A stretch of 26,774 nt of DNA from contig JADGJT010000322.1 of NCBI GenBank assembly GCA_027604005.1, positions 1 through 26,774 on the forward strand. Reading direction: 5' to 3'. Source of the stretch: Dinochytrium kinnereticum (Eukaryota > Chytridiomycota > Chytridiomycetes > Chytridiales > Chytridiaceae). The translations under genes were made by a program, and so were the position numbers. The notes beneath the pieces were generated by a model. That model searched no databases. It saw only the letters and a program-made list of their open reading frames with translations, and was not told the DNA's origin. This document shows positions 1 through 11,548 of the stretch, piece by piece (within the stretch, counting starts at the first letter, position 1; each line of letters starts with the position of its first letter).

Positions 1-10
1 GTCAACATAG

Positions 11-1182
11 CGTTGGTACTCCTGGCCGCCCTCGCTCTACCCAGACACCATCCAGCTCCTCCTCTCCCCAGCCCCTGCCCCTCGTCCACCACTCGTCCTC
101 CAGCCTCCCACCAAACGAAAACTCTCCGATACCTCAATCAACCCGTACCCAATCTTCTCCAGAAACCGGACTTCAGCCTCTCAGCCCAGCATTCTAGCGA
201 ACTCCAACCCCACCCCTCTCACTGACGGCACAATGCCCACCGACCCAGCTCTCCAGTCACTGGTGGAGGAAGTCCGGAAGCTCAACGCCACCATCCAAAG
301 GATGAAAGCCAACCTCGCCGCCAAGGACCAGGAATTCTCCCGTCTCCGCTCTGCCATCGCCCCCCCAAGCCCCGGAAGAAGGGGAAGCCCTCCCTACACA
401 GCAGGATGCTCGAAAGACACTTATCCTTGATGTCATCACCGCCCTCAAGGAATCCGGCCTCCTCCCTGCCCAACCCTCTCCTCACCCCGACCCAGCCGAC
501 AACCCCCGCTGCTCGCCCAACCTTCGCCCGTGCCGATCCGGACCAGAGGCCTCCGGGCCCTACCAGCTACGCCAGCGCTGTCCGATCCATCGCCCGTCAA
601 TCTGCCACAGCTAACCACGCCTGCCGAGTCGTCTTTTGCAGCACCTTCGCCCGCAGCACCGTCGAGAAGATAGACAACGTATACTTCAGAGGTAGCGCTG
701 GGGGACTCCGCCTCAAAAGCCAACGGTACGTCGTGATCCGCGAAGCCCTTCGATCCATCGCCATAAGCTCTGGGATACTCGATATGAGCTTCATCGGAGG
801 TTCTGTTGTCCACCTCCTCGTCGACGCCGCGCACACGACGACCATCACTGCTGCCCTCCGCAAGAAGGGAGTGCTGCTTCCGGACTTCAACCCGCTCGCG
901 GTCCCCGCCCACCTTGCCCACGCCGGTCAAGCCGACCAAGCACGCCTAGAATCCGACGCCAGCAAGAAATGCGTGGACCGCCTTGCCATCCTCCTGCGTA
1001 GATCGGGACGGGTCAAGCGGGAGGCAGTCCTTCGAGGTATGCCGGAAGACATTGTACAACTCGCCCTCGCAAAATCGGCACCACCGTCGCGTAGCAGACC
1101 AGAGGATGCCGTTTTCGGCCCCTCACGGTCAACTCAGCGGACCTCAGCGGTTACCGAGTCGGACAATCTCATGGATGAATGA
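11..1182 (+). pseudogene. LINE ORF1 (nucleic-acid chaperone-like), frameshifted
   Basis: One frame is open from 11 to 430. It carries a basic patch (TKRKLSD, about 128-148), a Pro/Ser-rich stretch, a Met at 233 and a heptad-like segment (LVEEVRKLNATIQRMKANLA). A C-run at about 360-366 then breaks the frame: dropping one base gives a sensible reading (EEGEALPTQQDARKTLILDV) for about 100 nt. The frame shifts again before 540 to the one that stays open to the TGA at 1180-1182, which contains TSYASAVRSIARQ and a long basic C-terminal half. ORF1 proteins of LINEs bind RNA and form the RNP. The assignment rests on position, the coiled-coil-like stretch and the adjacent endonuclease ORF, not on a recognised RRM or CCHC knuckle. 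No zinc knuckle is visible. Confidence 0.6.
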
Positions 1183-2450
1183 GCGCCCCACCACCTACCG
1201 AAACAATGCTGCGTGTGGGATTTCTGAATGTGCAAGGGCTCAGTGGCAAAGCCTCGCTGGTGGTAGACGCGTGTAAGGATTTGGAATTAGACCTCATAGC
1301 TTTAGCCGAAACATGGCTGGCGCCAGGGGACGTGGTACCTCTGTCAGGAGTGGTCGTTAATGGCCATGCCCCGGCTAGAGCGGCGCAGGCGAGGGGTAGC
1401 CACCGGACGACGAGGGCACAACGGGGTAATGTGGACGGCCCCGAATGGGGACCGGCCACTCCAGACGCAGGTGGTTGGACAGGATGCTGGAGGTCGTTGG
1501 GCGGCGATTCGGGTAGGTGTGGTCATCCTCATCGTGGCATACCTGCCACCCATGGTGGATGACTTGATAGGAGCCAGGACGATGTTAGGGGAATTCGATG
1601 CCTTCCGAGAAAGGGTAGAACAGCAAATCCCGGGCGCGCCGATAGTAGTGGTCGGCGACTTTAATGCCCGATTGGGCGCGGACCGGCGACGGTGGGACAT
1701 GTGCCGACCCGCTCCGGCGGGACTGGATGACAACATGGATGGATGACGAGGGATGGCATAGAATCGAACCAACGCGAGGGGCGATGGACCACCCACAGCA
1801 GGCTGGGACGTGGACTTACAGACTTTGTCATGGTCAACATGGCGGCGATAACGCTGGGACCAGACCTTGTGATCCACGAGGAGGTGACCCTCGGTAGCGA
1901 TCACTCTCTCTTGGTGTTCACTCTCAACATCCCCACCGACTGTTTCAAAGCACCCTTCTCGCGTATCAACGTCCGAAACCTGATGAAACGGGGCCAGGGA
2001 GCGTATCGCACAGCACTCGAGGAACGAGAAGGGGTGGTGAATGGGCGTCTGACTGAGCTGCTCCAGCAAGCGGTGATAAACCAGGCCAGCGAGGTACCAA
2101 AGACTTGGAAGGAGCGCGGGCATCTCGTGAACTCTGCATCGACGATGATCACAGAGTGGATTCTAGACGCAGCGGAACAGTCCGGAGGATGTCTTCAATT
2201 CAAGTGGGGCGTTACCAGGGAGAAGGTCGACACCCCGCATCTGACGGCTCTCAAAGCGTACGCCCTGACAGCCCGCCGCAACTTCCTCACTGCCGACCCC
2301 GATGATAAGGCCTTTATGTGGGACCTTTCTGTCGACGCCAACAAGATCTATCTTGCAGCGGGTCGCCGCCACCGCACCAAGAGCTTTCGACGATACGCCG
2401 ACGCGCTCGTGCCAGAACAGTCGCCGCAATCGCTCCCACTGCGCTCTTGA
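1179..2450 (+). pseudogene. LINE ORF2, APE-type endonuclease region, frameshifted
   Basis: The ATG at 1179 overlaps the ORF1 stop (ATGA), a typical LINE reinitiation arrangement. The first frame reads VGFLNVQGLSGKASL followed by LDLIALAETWLAPGD, the Asn and Glu motifs of apurinic-endonuclease-like LINE nucleases. The frame changes at about 1370-1390. The next frame carries VILIVAYLPP and IVVVGDFNARLG (the GDFN motif) and stops at 1746. A third frame (from about 1743) carries GLTDFVMVN and TLGSDHSLLVFTL (the catalytic SDH) and then a linker of about 170 residues. In an active element this domain nicks the target for target-primed reverse transcription. Two frameshifts inside the domain make this copy non-functional. 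Confidence 0.85.
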
Positions 2451-2940
2451 CCCGACCACGCTCCCAGAATATGCTGGCCACTTCGCTACCACGTTTGGTC
2501 ATCTCGGCCGTGTTGCCTACCACCAGCCGTGTGCAAACTGCGCGGAGGCAGTCCGGTGCTCTCGCGTACACGCCGTCGCCTGCTCCAGCGCGGATGGAAT
2601 TCTCTTTGGCCAGTTTCCTCTGGCAGCGGACCCGGACGAAGGCCTAGGTGAGACACTCTTGGGCACTGGTATTGCCTCCCTCCACTTTGAGCCAGGCGCG
2701 ACTCGAGACTCGGTTTCAAGGAGACAGATCCGGCTTTGTGTGGAGGCGGTGGAACGGATCAGGTGGCTCTGTGCTGGCCAACAGCCTCTGTGGGACACCT
2801 GCGACAACGGGCTTGATGTGGAACTCACTCAAATGTTTGCCGAGGCATGTCAAGCACGCCCAATATCTGCCCGGACACGTCGGTTGGTCCGAACTATTAT
2901 GGAGGAGACTTACGTTGAACCGGGGCCTGGTCCCCTGTAG
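2415..2940 (+). pseudogene. LINE ORF2 C-terminal remnant, reverse transcriptase missing
   Basis: A third ORF2 frameshift at about 2415-2420 joins the linker (FRRYADALV) to a frame reading LDPTTLPEYAGHFATTFG. That resembles the short segment that usually lies just before the RT domain of LINE ORF2. The RT palm motifs should follow, but the frame runs only about 160 residues to a TAG at 2938-2940, with no LADD/YADD-like box. The terminal part (SRRQIRLCVEAVERIRWLC and RTRRLVRTIMEETYVEP) is probably the end of ORF2. The simplest reading is an internal deletion that removed the RT while keeping both flanks. The exact deletion joint is not visible without a full-length relative. Confidence 0.55.
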
Positions 2941-3250
2941 CTAGACTGTAACGCTTTCAACCTCCCCTTTTCCTTTCCTGTCCTCGTTCCCGCTTCTGTA
3001 TTTGCGCCGATCGTTCACCTTTTCCCCTTCTCCCGTGATGCTCCCGCCCGCGTCTTTGCCGAGATGGCCTCATAATTCTCCCCCAGTTGCTGCTCCTGAT
3101 CCCTCATATCTCTCCTGCCTGTGTCCTCCACCCTTTGTTTACTCCCTTAACAATCCTTGTACTTAGAATGCCTACCTTAGTCCAATAGGACAATAAACTT
3201 TGACACTATTATTATTATTATGTATCATTATGTATTATGTATTATGTATG
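2941..3250 (+). repeat. LINE 3' UTR with AATAAA and ATT-rich tail
   Basis: After the ORF2 stop there is a pyrimidine-rich non-coding stretch, then AATAAA at 3192-3197, then (ATT) units at about 3206-3220 degenerating into TATTATG/TATCATTATG units to about 3250. Short 3' microsatellite tails of this kind are common in non-LTR elements. The tail ends about 270 bp before the UBR1 start codon. Confidence 0.65.
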
Positions 3251-3523
3251 GGACTACATGCAACCTTTGAAAGCATCCATCACCCACTCAGGGCGCATTT
3301 CAAGCATCCATCGTTTGACGTACGCACGGAAAGAACAAAATCATCAGACATGATTAAGACCAAGAGCTGTTTTTCCATTCCCACTCTGCCGTCTGCCCTG
3401 CCTGCTATCAGAGCAAGCAATGTGCCTGCCAGACCACAAGGAATTCTTGCTGTAACGGACGGAACATCATCGTCTGTTGGAAGGGGGTGAAATTAATATT
3501 TGTTAACTGATAAATAATGAAGG
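3251..3523. other. UBR1 upstream region
   Basis: This is non-coding sequence between the retrotransposon tail and the UBR1 start. It becomes A/T-rich just before the start codon (about 3490-3516). An upstream ATG at 3517 opens an 11-codon frame that overlaps the UBR1 start and ends at 3550. It could act as a small uORF if the transcript begins far enough upstream. No clear TATA box was seen. Confidence 0.4.
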
Positions 3524-6500
3524 ATGCCTCTCCCATCCACCCACTTTGACTTGGACCTCTACGACCACCTCCACTCCATCCCATTCCGCACACCCACCAC
3601 CACCACCACCACCTCCTCCTCCTCCTCCTCCTCCACCACTTCCTCCTCCACCTTGCCATGGACAGACGGCATGACCGCCGCGCTGATCGCGAGGGTCGAG
3701 CAATCCTTGATCGGAGCCTTTCCACCACACCCACGCACCATCCACCACCCTCACCCACAGCCGCACACCCACACCACCATCACAGAAAGAACCATGGCCC
3801 AGCCCAGGCGGCGCAAGCACCCCTCCCGAGGAGAGTCCGAGCCCCACCGCAGCACGCTCGCATCAGGTTCCTCCACCCACGCAGAACAACCTTTGGATGA
3901 GGACGGGGATCTGACCATGGGGGCTGTCGAGACGGTGTCGTCGGGAGGTGGGATGGACTTTGTGGTGGAGGGGAGGCTTGGTGAAAGGGAACAACCACAT
4001 GGGGGGGACGATCCCTGGTCATCCATCTTTCGGACCACCTCCAAACCCACTGGATCGCACGTCGCAAAGCGACCCTCGCGTCAGAGAGATGTTTCGCGCT
4101 GCAGCGATCAACGCGCATCCGCCAACGAGAATGATGAGGAAGAGGAGGGAGAAGAGGAGGTGGACGACCCCACACTTCCCCCCGAGTACCAAGCCAGTCA
4201 CCGAGGCAAACCCTGCGGTCATGTTTTTCAAGTGGGTGAGGGTGTGTACTGGTGTAGAGAGTGCGCGATGGACCAGACGTGTGTCTTGTGTTATCGGTGT
4301 TTTCATGCCACGGGTCATGAGGGACATGAGACCTCGTTCAGCGTGTCGCAGAAGGCGGGGGGGTGTTGTGATTGTGGGGATCCAGAGGCTTGGAGGAGGG
4401 AGTTGAAGTGCCATTTTCATTCCCCTGCTGCAAACTCGACTGCTGAGGGTGGGACCTCCATGGCGGATGTAGGAGAGTCGGTGGAGAGTGTGGAATTTGT
4501 TCCGGTTCCTGAGGTGAGAGTCATTCGAATTATGTTGGCCTTATCTTTTTCTCTTCTTTCTTCTCTTTCCTTGAGAGCCACTCTCAACTCACCTACTACT
4601 TTCAAATAAAACTCACCTTACTTTTGACTATAGGACCTAAAACGATCCCTAAGATCTACCCTAGCCACCACCCTCGACTTTATCATTGACACCCTCAGCG
4701 CCTCCCCCATCGATTTCTCCATCCCTACCACCGTTGACAGCGTCCTCCACTCCAACCCACCGGAAACACCTGAAGAGAAATCCATCGCCGCTTCCGCCGC
4801 CGAGAACGGAGGAGGCATCCCACACGTCTGTCTGCTCTGGAACGACGAGCTGCATTCGTTCATGGAGATCATCAATCGGATCTCTTCAGCCACGAGATGC
4901 ACCACTGCTGCTGCAAAGGTCATGGCGGATCAGGTGGATCTTGTGGTGGGTGAATTTGAAAGGAAACCTCGTTGAGAGAGGGTGGGCTGACCAACTCCTT
5001 TTCTTTTTTTTTTTTGTCTTTTCTCTTTTATCTTCCTTTTATTGGGCTCTCAGGGCCGAGAGGTGGTCTATGTGAGCACTTCCATCCCACGGTTGATCAC
5101 CATCGCCAAATCCATCGCCTCGGCAGGTCTTGCTGTGACGATCAGAACGTCTCGAGAAACGCTACGTGAGATCGTTGCTGGGCATCTTGTGGTTTGGATG
5201 CGAGACCTTTTGAAGAGGTTGCATGGGGAGAGGAGGAGGAAGGTGGGGGGAGGGAGGACGCTGGTGTTTGAGTCGGTTGTGCTTGTTGTTAGGAGGATCT
5301 TGTGTGAGGAGTTGGCGTCGCCTCGGAGGCGGGTTCGGGAGGTTTTTGTGGGGAGACGGGATGATGTGGATAGGTTTACAGATGGGAGGTGAGTGGCAAT
5401 TTTTTTTTCTTTCGGGGGGTTTTGGTGGTTCATTGGTTTTTTTGTCCTTTTTCATGGGTTTTTGAGGTTTCAGGAGTTGTGGTTTATACATAGGCTCTTC
5501 TCACTCTCCTTTTTTTTTTTTTTTTTTTTTTGCTCTATGCAGTGGTCGATCTCAGCGGCGGTTGAGAATTGATTGCCTTTTGGCTTTTGATGCGAGGTTA
5601 TGGAAATCACTTCGCGCTGCTCTTCGAGAGCTCTACATCTCCACCATGATTGTCAGCGGTGAGCAGTTCAAGAGAATGCTAGGTCAGTTCAACCTAAAGT
5701 CTACCGATACCTCGCTCTCTTTTATTAACCACCTCCTATCCAGGTGTTCGCTTTGCAATGAACTACCTCCTTACCGCCAACTCCTACCTTATCCTCGACC
5801 GAGAATGGGAAATCTCCATTATCAACTTCTCCGTCCAACTCTTCACCGTTGCGACGATCGCCAACCACCTCGTGCAAAAGACGGAGCTTCTCGAAACCAT
5901 CTTCAGCATTCTCAAAACCCTTTTCCTGACTGAAGCCTTTCCCGCTCAATTCCAGCTGGGTCGCTTCTTCTCCTCCTTTCGATTGGCTCACGCGGTGTCG
6001 TTGCCTCATTATTACAAATTGAATTGTGAGGGCGCGCTTGTCTATGAAAAACCGCGGTACATGCATCTGTTTTACGATGTTCGGTACCTTCTCACCACTC
6101 ATAAGGTTGCGAATGAGTTGTTTAGAAAGGGGGGACGGAAGGCGTTTGTCAAGTTTTTGGATCTGTGTTGCGTCCTTCAGGGGATGAACCCCCAGAAACG
6201 CGAGCTAAGAGACCACGTTGCGTTTGAGAGTAAAGGCTGGATCAACTGTTTCAACCTGAGTCTCAATATTGGTCGAGCGATCGAGTACGTTGGTGAGGCG
6301 TTTGCACCTACGATCAAATCGAGATGTGAGGATGATTTTGCGCATTTCAAGAACGCTTTCATGACGGCTTTGAAGGCTGTAGATGATTGGTGCACTTATG
6401 AGCACATGTCTGAATGCGCTTTCTTGGAGGAGATTCTGGCCGCCATGGCTGCCTCCTCTGCAACCGGGAACGCCGCCAACCCTCCACCGAGACCACGAGC

Positions 6501-9500
6501 ACCGCCGGATGGGTTCCGGGTGTCAGAGTACAGGGCGGGATTGAAGTTTCGAGTGATGGAGTACAGGGTTCTGATGCGTCCTGTGTCCCTGCACAATCCG
6601 CTTTTTTGGATGCTCTCGATGCTCTTGTCGTTTGTTCCGTATTATTTTGAGGAGATGGCGATGAGGGGTAGTGGGGAGGGGTTGTCGCTCTGGAGCTTGT
6701 TTGAGTTTGATGGAGGTGTTGGGGAGGTGGGGCGGGAGGAGGAGGGGGAGTCACGTGGGTGGGTGCCTGTTGAGGCTACGTGGGGGTCGAATGGGACGAT
6801 TACGGTGCAGACGACGATGAATGCATCGATGGTGACGGATGAGGATGGGGAGGGTGAGACGTCTTTTGATGATTACGGTGGTTGTTTGTTGATTCCTGAT
6901 GTCGATGCGGAGCGGTCTGGAGATGGAGGAGGAGGAGGTCGACCTGGGAGTTTTGAGAGCTCGCTCCCGAGACCTCGATCCGTACCTGAGGATTTTCGAG
7001 TTCTGAGTAGGGAGGATAGGGTGTCGAGGTTGATGGATTACATTCTTCGAGTGGATGTGCTGCTTGCTCAGATTCGGGCCGGAATATGGGTCAGAAACGG
7101 GCAGATCATGCGAGACCAAGCCATGTATTTCAAGCACCTCTCTCTTCGAGATATCTATGATCATGGGTTGCTGATCCTTCAGAGCGGTGCAACGCTTCTG
7201 GGCCCTGACCGATTCCTCACGACCGTTTTAGAGAGATTTGAGTTGAGTTTGTGGTTCTCTGGTCGAATCGCCGACGCCGTTAAGCACAGTCATCTGGAGC
7301 CATCGACCCTGGAGTGTTTGGCCGAAGAGATGCTTTACCTCCTCATCCAGATCCTGACCGAACGAGGACGACCCTCTGGGATGTCGATGGACGATCAGAT
7401 TCGTCGCGAGTTGATCCACCTTCTCGCGCTTCATCCTCAGGGGCTTCCACACTCCAAGCTCGCCGAGAACATCCCGGAGAGGATGACGCGAGCCGCAGCG
7501 TCGTCTCGTCTTTCACCCCCTGGGACCATCACAGATGATGCGTATGGTCCCGCGGCGGGGTGCAGGAGCTTGGATGAGATCTTGCCGACTGTGGCGACGT
7601 TTCGGTTTCCGGATGGAACGGGTGACACTGGGATGTACGTGCTTCGTGATGAGATGTTTGAGGAGGTGGATGCTTGGTATTGGCATTACACTCCCACGTG
7701 CAGGGCTGGGATGGATGGGATCTTGAATAAGAGGACTGAGAGGAGGTTGGGTGGGAAGATGGGAGAACGAGGGGGTGTTGAAGCGCTTGTTGTCTTTGCG
7801 TGTGATGAGGCTGGTGTGCGTGAGCCGATTGTTCCTGCGTTGAGCGCGTGGGAGACGTTTGCTGCTGAACACCCGGATGAGGATGCGTTGGCGAAGAGGC
7901 TTGGGGTGCGGAGACCCCGGATTTTGAAGCTGAGCCCTTTGAAGGGGTTTGAGGGGTTGGATCACGTGGTGGATGGGGCGGTGTTCTGTCAGATGCTGTT
8001 CTTCTGCCTGCATAACGTGAATTTCCGGGTCAGCAAGGTTCCTGGAGGTGGGGGGGGCGTGAATGACAAGATTATGAACGCTGCGATCCACATGCTTCTC
8101 GTTGCGGCGGAGATTGAGATTCGGCGACGGTGTGGGGCCGACGGGGAAAGCCTTTCCGATGGTTTGTCATCGTTTTTAACGAACGTTGGGTCGGCCAAGA
8201 TTGAGTTTCATGAGACGGGTGGGGTGGTTCATCCGTTCAGCCTTGTTGATCTCGTCCTTCATTTGCTTCATCGATGCTCGACTGAAGACGCGTTCAGAGA
8301 GTACACGGATCATCTTGCGTATTTCCTTATTCTGGTTGTTCGTCATGGGGGAGTCGTTGCCAGGAAGGCGGTGACTACTTGGGCGATGAAGATGCGGATG
8401 TCGCTTGCCTCTCAGCATGCGCTTCATCCTGATGGTGGCAGGGAGGAGGCGGAGAAAGCGAAGGCTGAGGCGGCTTTGAAGAAGAAGTTGGAGGCCAAGG
8501 AGAGGCAGAAGGCTATCATGAGGCAGTTTGAGACGCAGCAGAAATCGTTTATGAAGAAGTATCAGGATGATGAGGATTTCATACAGGAGAACATGGAGGT
8601 GGATGATGGGGGTTTGGAGACTCTTCCTGGGTCGTTTCCTGGTGGTCGGGAGGTAAAGCAGGAGGAAGAGGGGGAGGATGGGGGAACAGCGGGGGTAGAT
8701 GGTGGTGTCAAGAAGGAGGAGGAGGAGGAGGAGGAGGAAAAAGAAGAGGTCAAGGGAACAATATGGACCCCGCCTTCCGGGAACTGCATAGTCTGTCAAG
8801 AAGAGTTGGACCCCACCGCTCCACGATCGCAATATGGGATGCTCGGACTCATACAAACCTGTTTCATCAATCGAAGCAGAAGACTGGACCTCTCCAATCC
8901 GCATTCCGTTGCCTCAGCTTTATCCGTCGGCTCCTCTTTAGACGTCGACATGAACCGACCTTTCTCAAGCGACCTCGCTTCCACAACCCCTTCCACAGTC
9001 TCACCATCCCGTCGATTCTCCTCCACATCGCCCATTCCACCTCCCCACCCCCAAATCCCGCGACTACCTCCACCGCTCCCACGCACAACGGAACCCGGGA
9101 CCCTGTTCATCTCAACCTGCAGTCACCTGATGCATTTCACGTGTTACGATCTTTACAAGGCCTCTGTGGAGCGACGTCAAGTGTCGCAAGAGTATCGAAG
9201 CCATCCAGAGAATCTGGACCGCTACGAGTTTTTGTGTCCACTCTGCAAGACGTTAGGTAACTGCATTGTGCCGGTTTTCGGGGGTGGACGGAGGGAGGTT
9301 GAGAATCGGTGGGGTAGGGAGGAGGGGGGGGATGGGTTGGTCGAGTGGTGGCCAAGACGTGGGAAGGGTATTGTTGGAGATATAGTGGAGCATTTGGATA
9401 AGGCGGGGAAGGTGCCGAGCCTGGCTTTTGAGGGTGTGACAGCCTCGACGTTGAGTAGTGGAGACGTTGCGCCCATGTCCGACGCGACCAGGGCTGTGCC

Positions 9501-11548
9501 CGATCACCCGCAACCGACGACAGGGGTGCTGTCACGGTTCATATCAGTGTTGACGGCCGATCTGCTGAATCGGGGTAGAACTGTTGGGGAGGTTGGTGCG
9601 AGGGCGGCGGCGGATAGGGAGTCTATGCGGATCGCTATGGCTGCTGCTAATGCTGGTGCGAGCACGGTTGCGGCGTCAGGGAGGAGGGATGATCAGGTTC
9701 AGGGAATCATTTTACGGCTCATCCCGACCCTTCATAGTTTGCGAAGGGGGGGTGGTGGGAAAGATAGGGGTGGAGGTGGCGGAGGTGGTGGGGGGGAGGA
9801 CGGACCGAGATGGTTAGATTTTTTGACTATGCTGTCGCAAATGGTCTCTGCGACTGTTTCTGGGATCGAGAGGGGCTTAAGGGGGGTGGGATGGAAGGGG
9901 GTTGGAAGACCTCAGGGTGTGGATGTGTTGGAGCAGGTTGGGGGAACGTCGTTGACGCTTTTGAGGGTTCTCTCGGAGGCGATTCTTCATTTTGGGTCTG
10001 TTATTGGGGATGGGTGGATGTCAACTGATGTTGTTTTGAGCATGTTTAGGGGGTTGCTTGATGACGAGGGGGGCGGGGGGGAAGTGAGCGTGAAGGAATT
10101 TTTTCTTGGGAAGGATCCGTTTGGGGTGTTTGTTGATCTGTCGTTTTTGAATGGGTCAAAGGAGAGTTGGGAGAAGGTTGATGATGTGTTTTTCATGATC
10201 AGATTGCTTTGGCATGCTGAGGTTGTGAGAACCGTTTTGGCCCTATGTGAGAATTTGGCAGTGGATCCTCTGGGGCCTTTGAGGAGTGCTGGGGTAAGGG
10301 TGGCGGTGTTTGGGGAGGTTAAGGTTGAGGGAGAGGATTTGATGGCCGGGGTCGTGGGTGGTGGTGGTGGCGGTAGGGGAAGGAGTCCTCCTGAGTATAC
10401 CGTTGAGCAGTTGGAAGGGTTGATGGAGTTTCTTCGATGGATTTTGACGAACTCAGGGATGAGTCCCGCTGAAATCACGACATGCCTTGAAGGGTTGGAC
10501 GCTGCGGTGTTCATGTCGATGGTCGAGTCTATCACGCTTCCGTTCCTCCGAAAATGCGTAATCCACCTGCATGGACGTTACTCTGTCGTTCCTGTCTCCG
10601 CAACTGACGATGACGACGACGATGACGAGGATGCGATAATGGAGACACCGACCGAATCTGAGAAACTCTGTCGGTACCTCCGCCTTCCTGTTGCAACGGT
10701 GGTCTGTTCTCCTGCAACCTGTTCCAACCCAATCACCTCTGACTTGATCAAGGGATGGCTATCGGAAGTTTCTAGTCTCCTTCGGTCGTCATTGACGGGT
10801 GTTCAATCCTCTGCCGATGATGGAGGAGAAGAAATCGTGGTGCATGATCCTGTGGGATTTGATGTTGTAACAGTTGGGCGACCGTTGATTCGGTTGGAGA
10901 CGCCGGCGGTGTTTGAATTGATCGGGTTGCCGAAACAGTTGGAGGTGCTTTTTGAGGAGTGCTTCAGAAAGACTTGTGTGAGGTGTAAGAGGATCATTGT
11001 GAATCCTGCGCTCTGCTTGTTGTGTGGGGCACTTGTTTGTTCACAAAGTGTTTGTTGTGCTCAGGATCGGTTGGGAGAGTGCAATTTGCATATGAAGACG
11101 TGAGTTTGTTTTTTTTGTTCATCAACCTTTGTTTGCCAAGTTTATGTTGGATTTCCCTTTAAAAATGGGCTTACTGCTTTGCTTATCTTCTTCTTTTTTC
11201 TTTATTCTTTATTTTTCTTTAGATGTGGTGGGGATGTTGGCGTCTTCCTCCTAGTCAAGACCTTTCGCATTCTGTTCCTCAACCATGAAAAGGGGACTTA
11301 CATGGATCCGCCCTACCTTGACTCCTATGGGGAGGTTGACCTTAATCTGAGGTTTGTGAATTGATTTTCGCGATTAGAAAAGAAACACTCACTGAATGGC
11401 TGGCACATTCAGGAAAGGGAGACTTCAGTTTCTGCATCAGAGACGGTATGATGAGGTTCGCAAGATCTGGCTTGGACATGGGATTCCCAGCCATGTTGCT
11501 CGAGGGATTGATAGCATTGGGTCGCTTGGCCTGTGGACAACATTTTGA
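3524..11548 (+). CDS. UBR1: UBR1-type N-recognin E3 ubiquitin ligase (seven exons)
   Basis: This is the RING E3 of the N-degron pathway: it binds destabilising N-terminal residues of cytosolic or nuclear proteins and works with a Rad6-type E2. Exons are 3524-4513, 4634-4945, 5054-5388, 5543-5682, 5744-11099, 11223-11351 and 11413-11548, giving 2465 aa in one frame; yeast and human UBR1 are about 1750-1950 aa. The UBR box lies at about residues 228-297 (CGHVFQVGEGVYWCREC through CCDCGDPEAW). A ClpS-like N-domain starts near 395 (LLWNDELHSF). Then come conserved helices (VRFAMNYLLTANSYLILDRE), a coiled coil at about 1490-1540, a RING-H2 at about 1606-1765 (CIVCQEEL to CPLCKTLGNCIVP) and a C-terminal Cys-rich autoinhibitory region ending YDEVRKIWLGHGIP. 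The extra length comes from an N-terminal Thr/Ser/His-rich extension and acidic or Gly-rich loops. The start is the first in-frame ATG; an in-frame Met at about 3671 is the alternative. Confidence 0.92.
3591..3655 (+). repeat. (CAC)n/(CTC)n trinucleotide repeat in UBR1 exon 1
   Basis: A run of ACC/CAC units passes into TCC/CTC units and back, encoding about six Thr, seven Ser and then a mixed Thr/Ser tract at roughly residues 24-44. The complementary strand reads as an apparent poly-Glu/poly-Trp frame, which is only the shadow of this repeat. It sits before the UBR box in a region not conserved in UBR1 and is likely length-variable. Confidence 0.8.
5510..5531 (+). repeat. 22-base poly-T tract in UBR1 intron 3
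   Basis: An uninterrupted T run lies 11 nt before the intron 3 acceptor (AG at 5541-5542). It acts as an extreme polypyrimidine tract and is a likely site of sequencing or length error. Confidence 0.8.

Larger units (their letters stand above)
1..3250 (+). mobile_element. Decayed non-LTR (LINE-type) retrotransposon, 5' end outside window
   Basis: The region has the order expected of a two-ORF LINE: an ORF1 with a coiled-coil-like stretch, an ORF2 opening with an APE-type endonuclease, a non-coding 3' segment, an AATAAA at 3192-3197 and an ATT-rich tail at about 3206-3250. Codons are C-rich and there are no introns, unlike the host genes to the right. The element is dead: ORF1 and ORF2 each change frame several times, and no reverse-transcriptase motif such as (F/Y)xDD is visible in any + frame. 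About 500 codons expected between the endonuclease and the C-terminal remnant are missing. No target-site duplication can be checked because the left end lies outside the window. The family cannot be fixed from this copy; L1/Tad-like is a guess. Confidence 0.85.

Noticed and set aside
13..225. 70-codon + frame at the left edge
   Set aside because: The frame joined to Met 233 is also open here and gives a more protein-like, basic ORF1 segment; this frame is only Pro-rich low complexity.
445..939. 164-codon minus-strand frame opposite LINE ORF1
   Set aside because: It has no recognisable domain and is explained by the C-rich composition of the + strand coding sequence.
1344..2123. 259-codon minus-strand frame across the LINE endonuclease
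   Set aside because: The + strand carries endonuclease motifs over the same bases; the minus frame shows nothing recognisable.
3408..3847. Minus-strand frames with poly-Glu, poly-Gly or poly-Trp
   Set aside because: They are complements of the trinucleotide repeat in UBR1 exon 1.
5510..5531. Poly-T run as a reverse-oriented retroposon tail
   Set aside because: It sits directly before a working acceptor with no flanking duplication or element body; it fits as a long polypyrimidine tract.
8176..8904. 242-codon minus-strand frame within UBR1
   Set aside because: It lies opposite the conserved coiled coil and RING of UBR1, is low complexity, and has no start context or domain.
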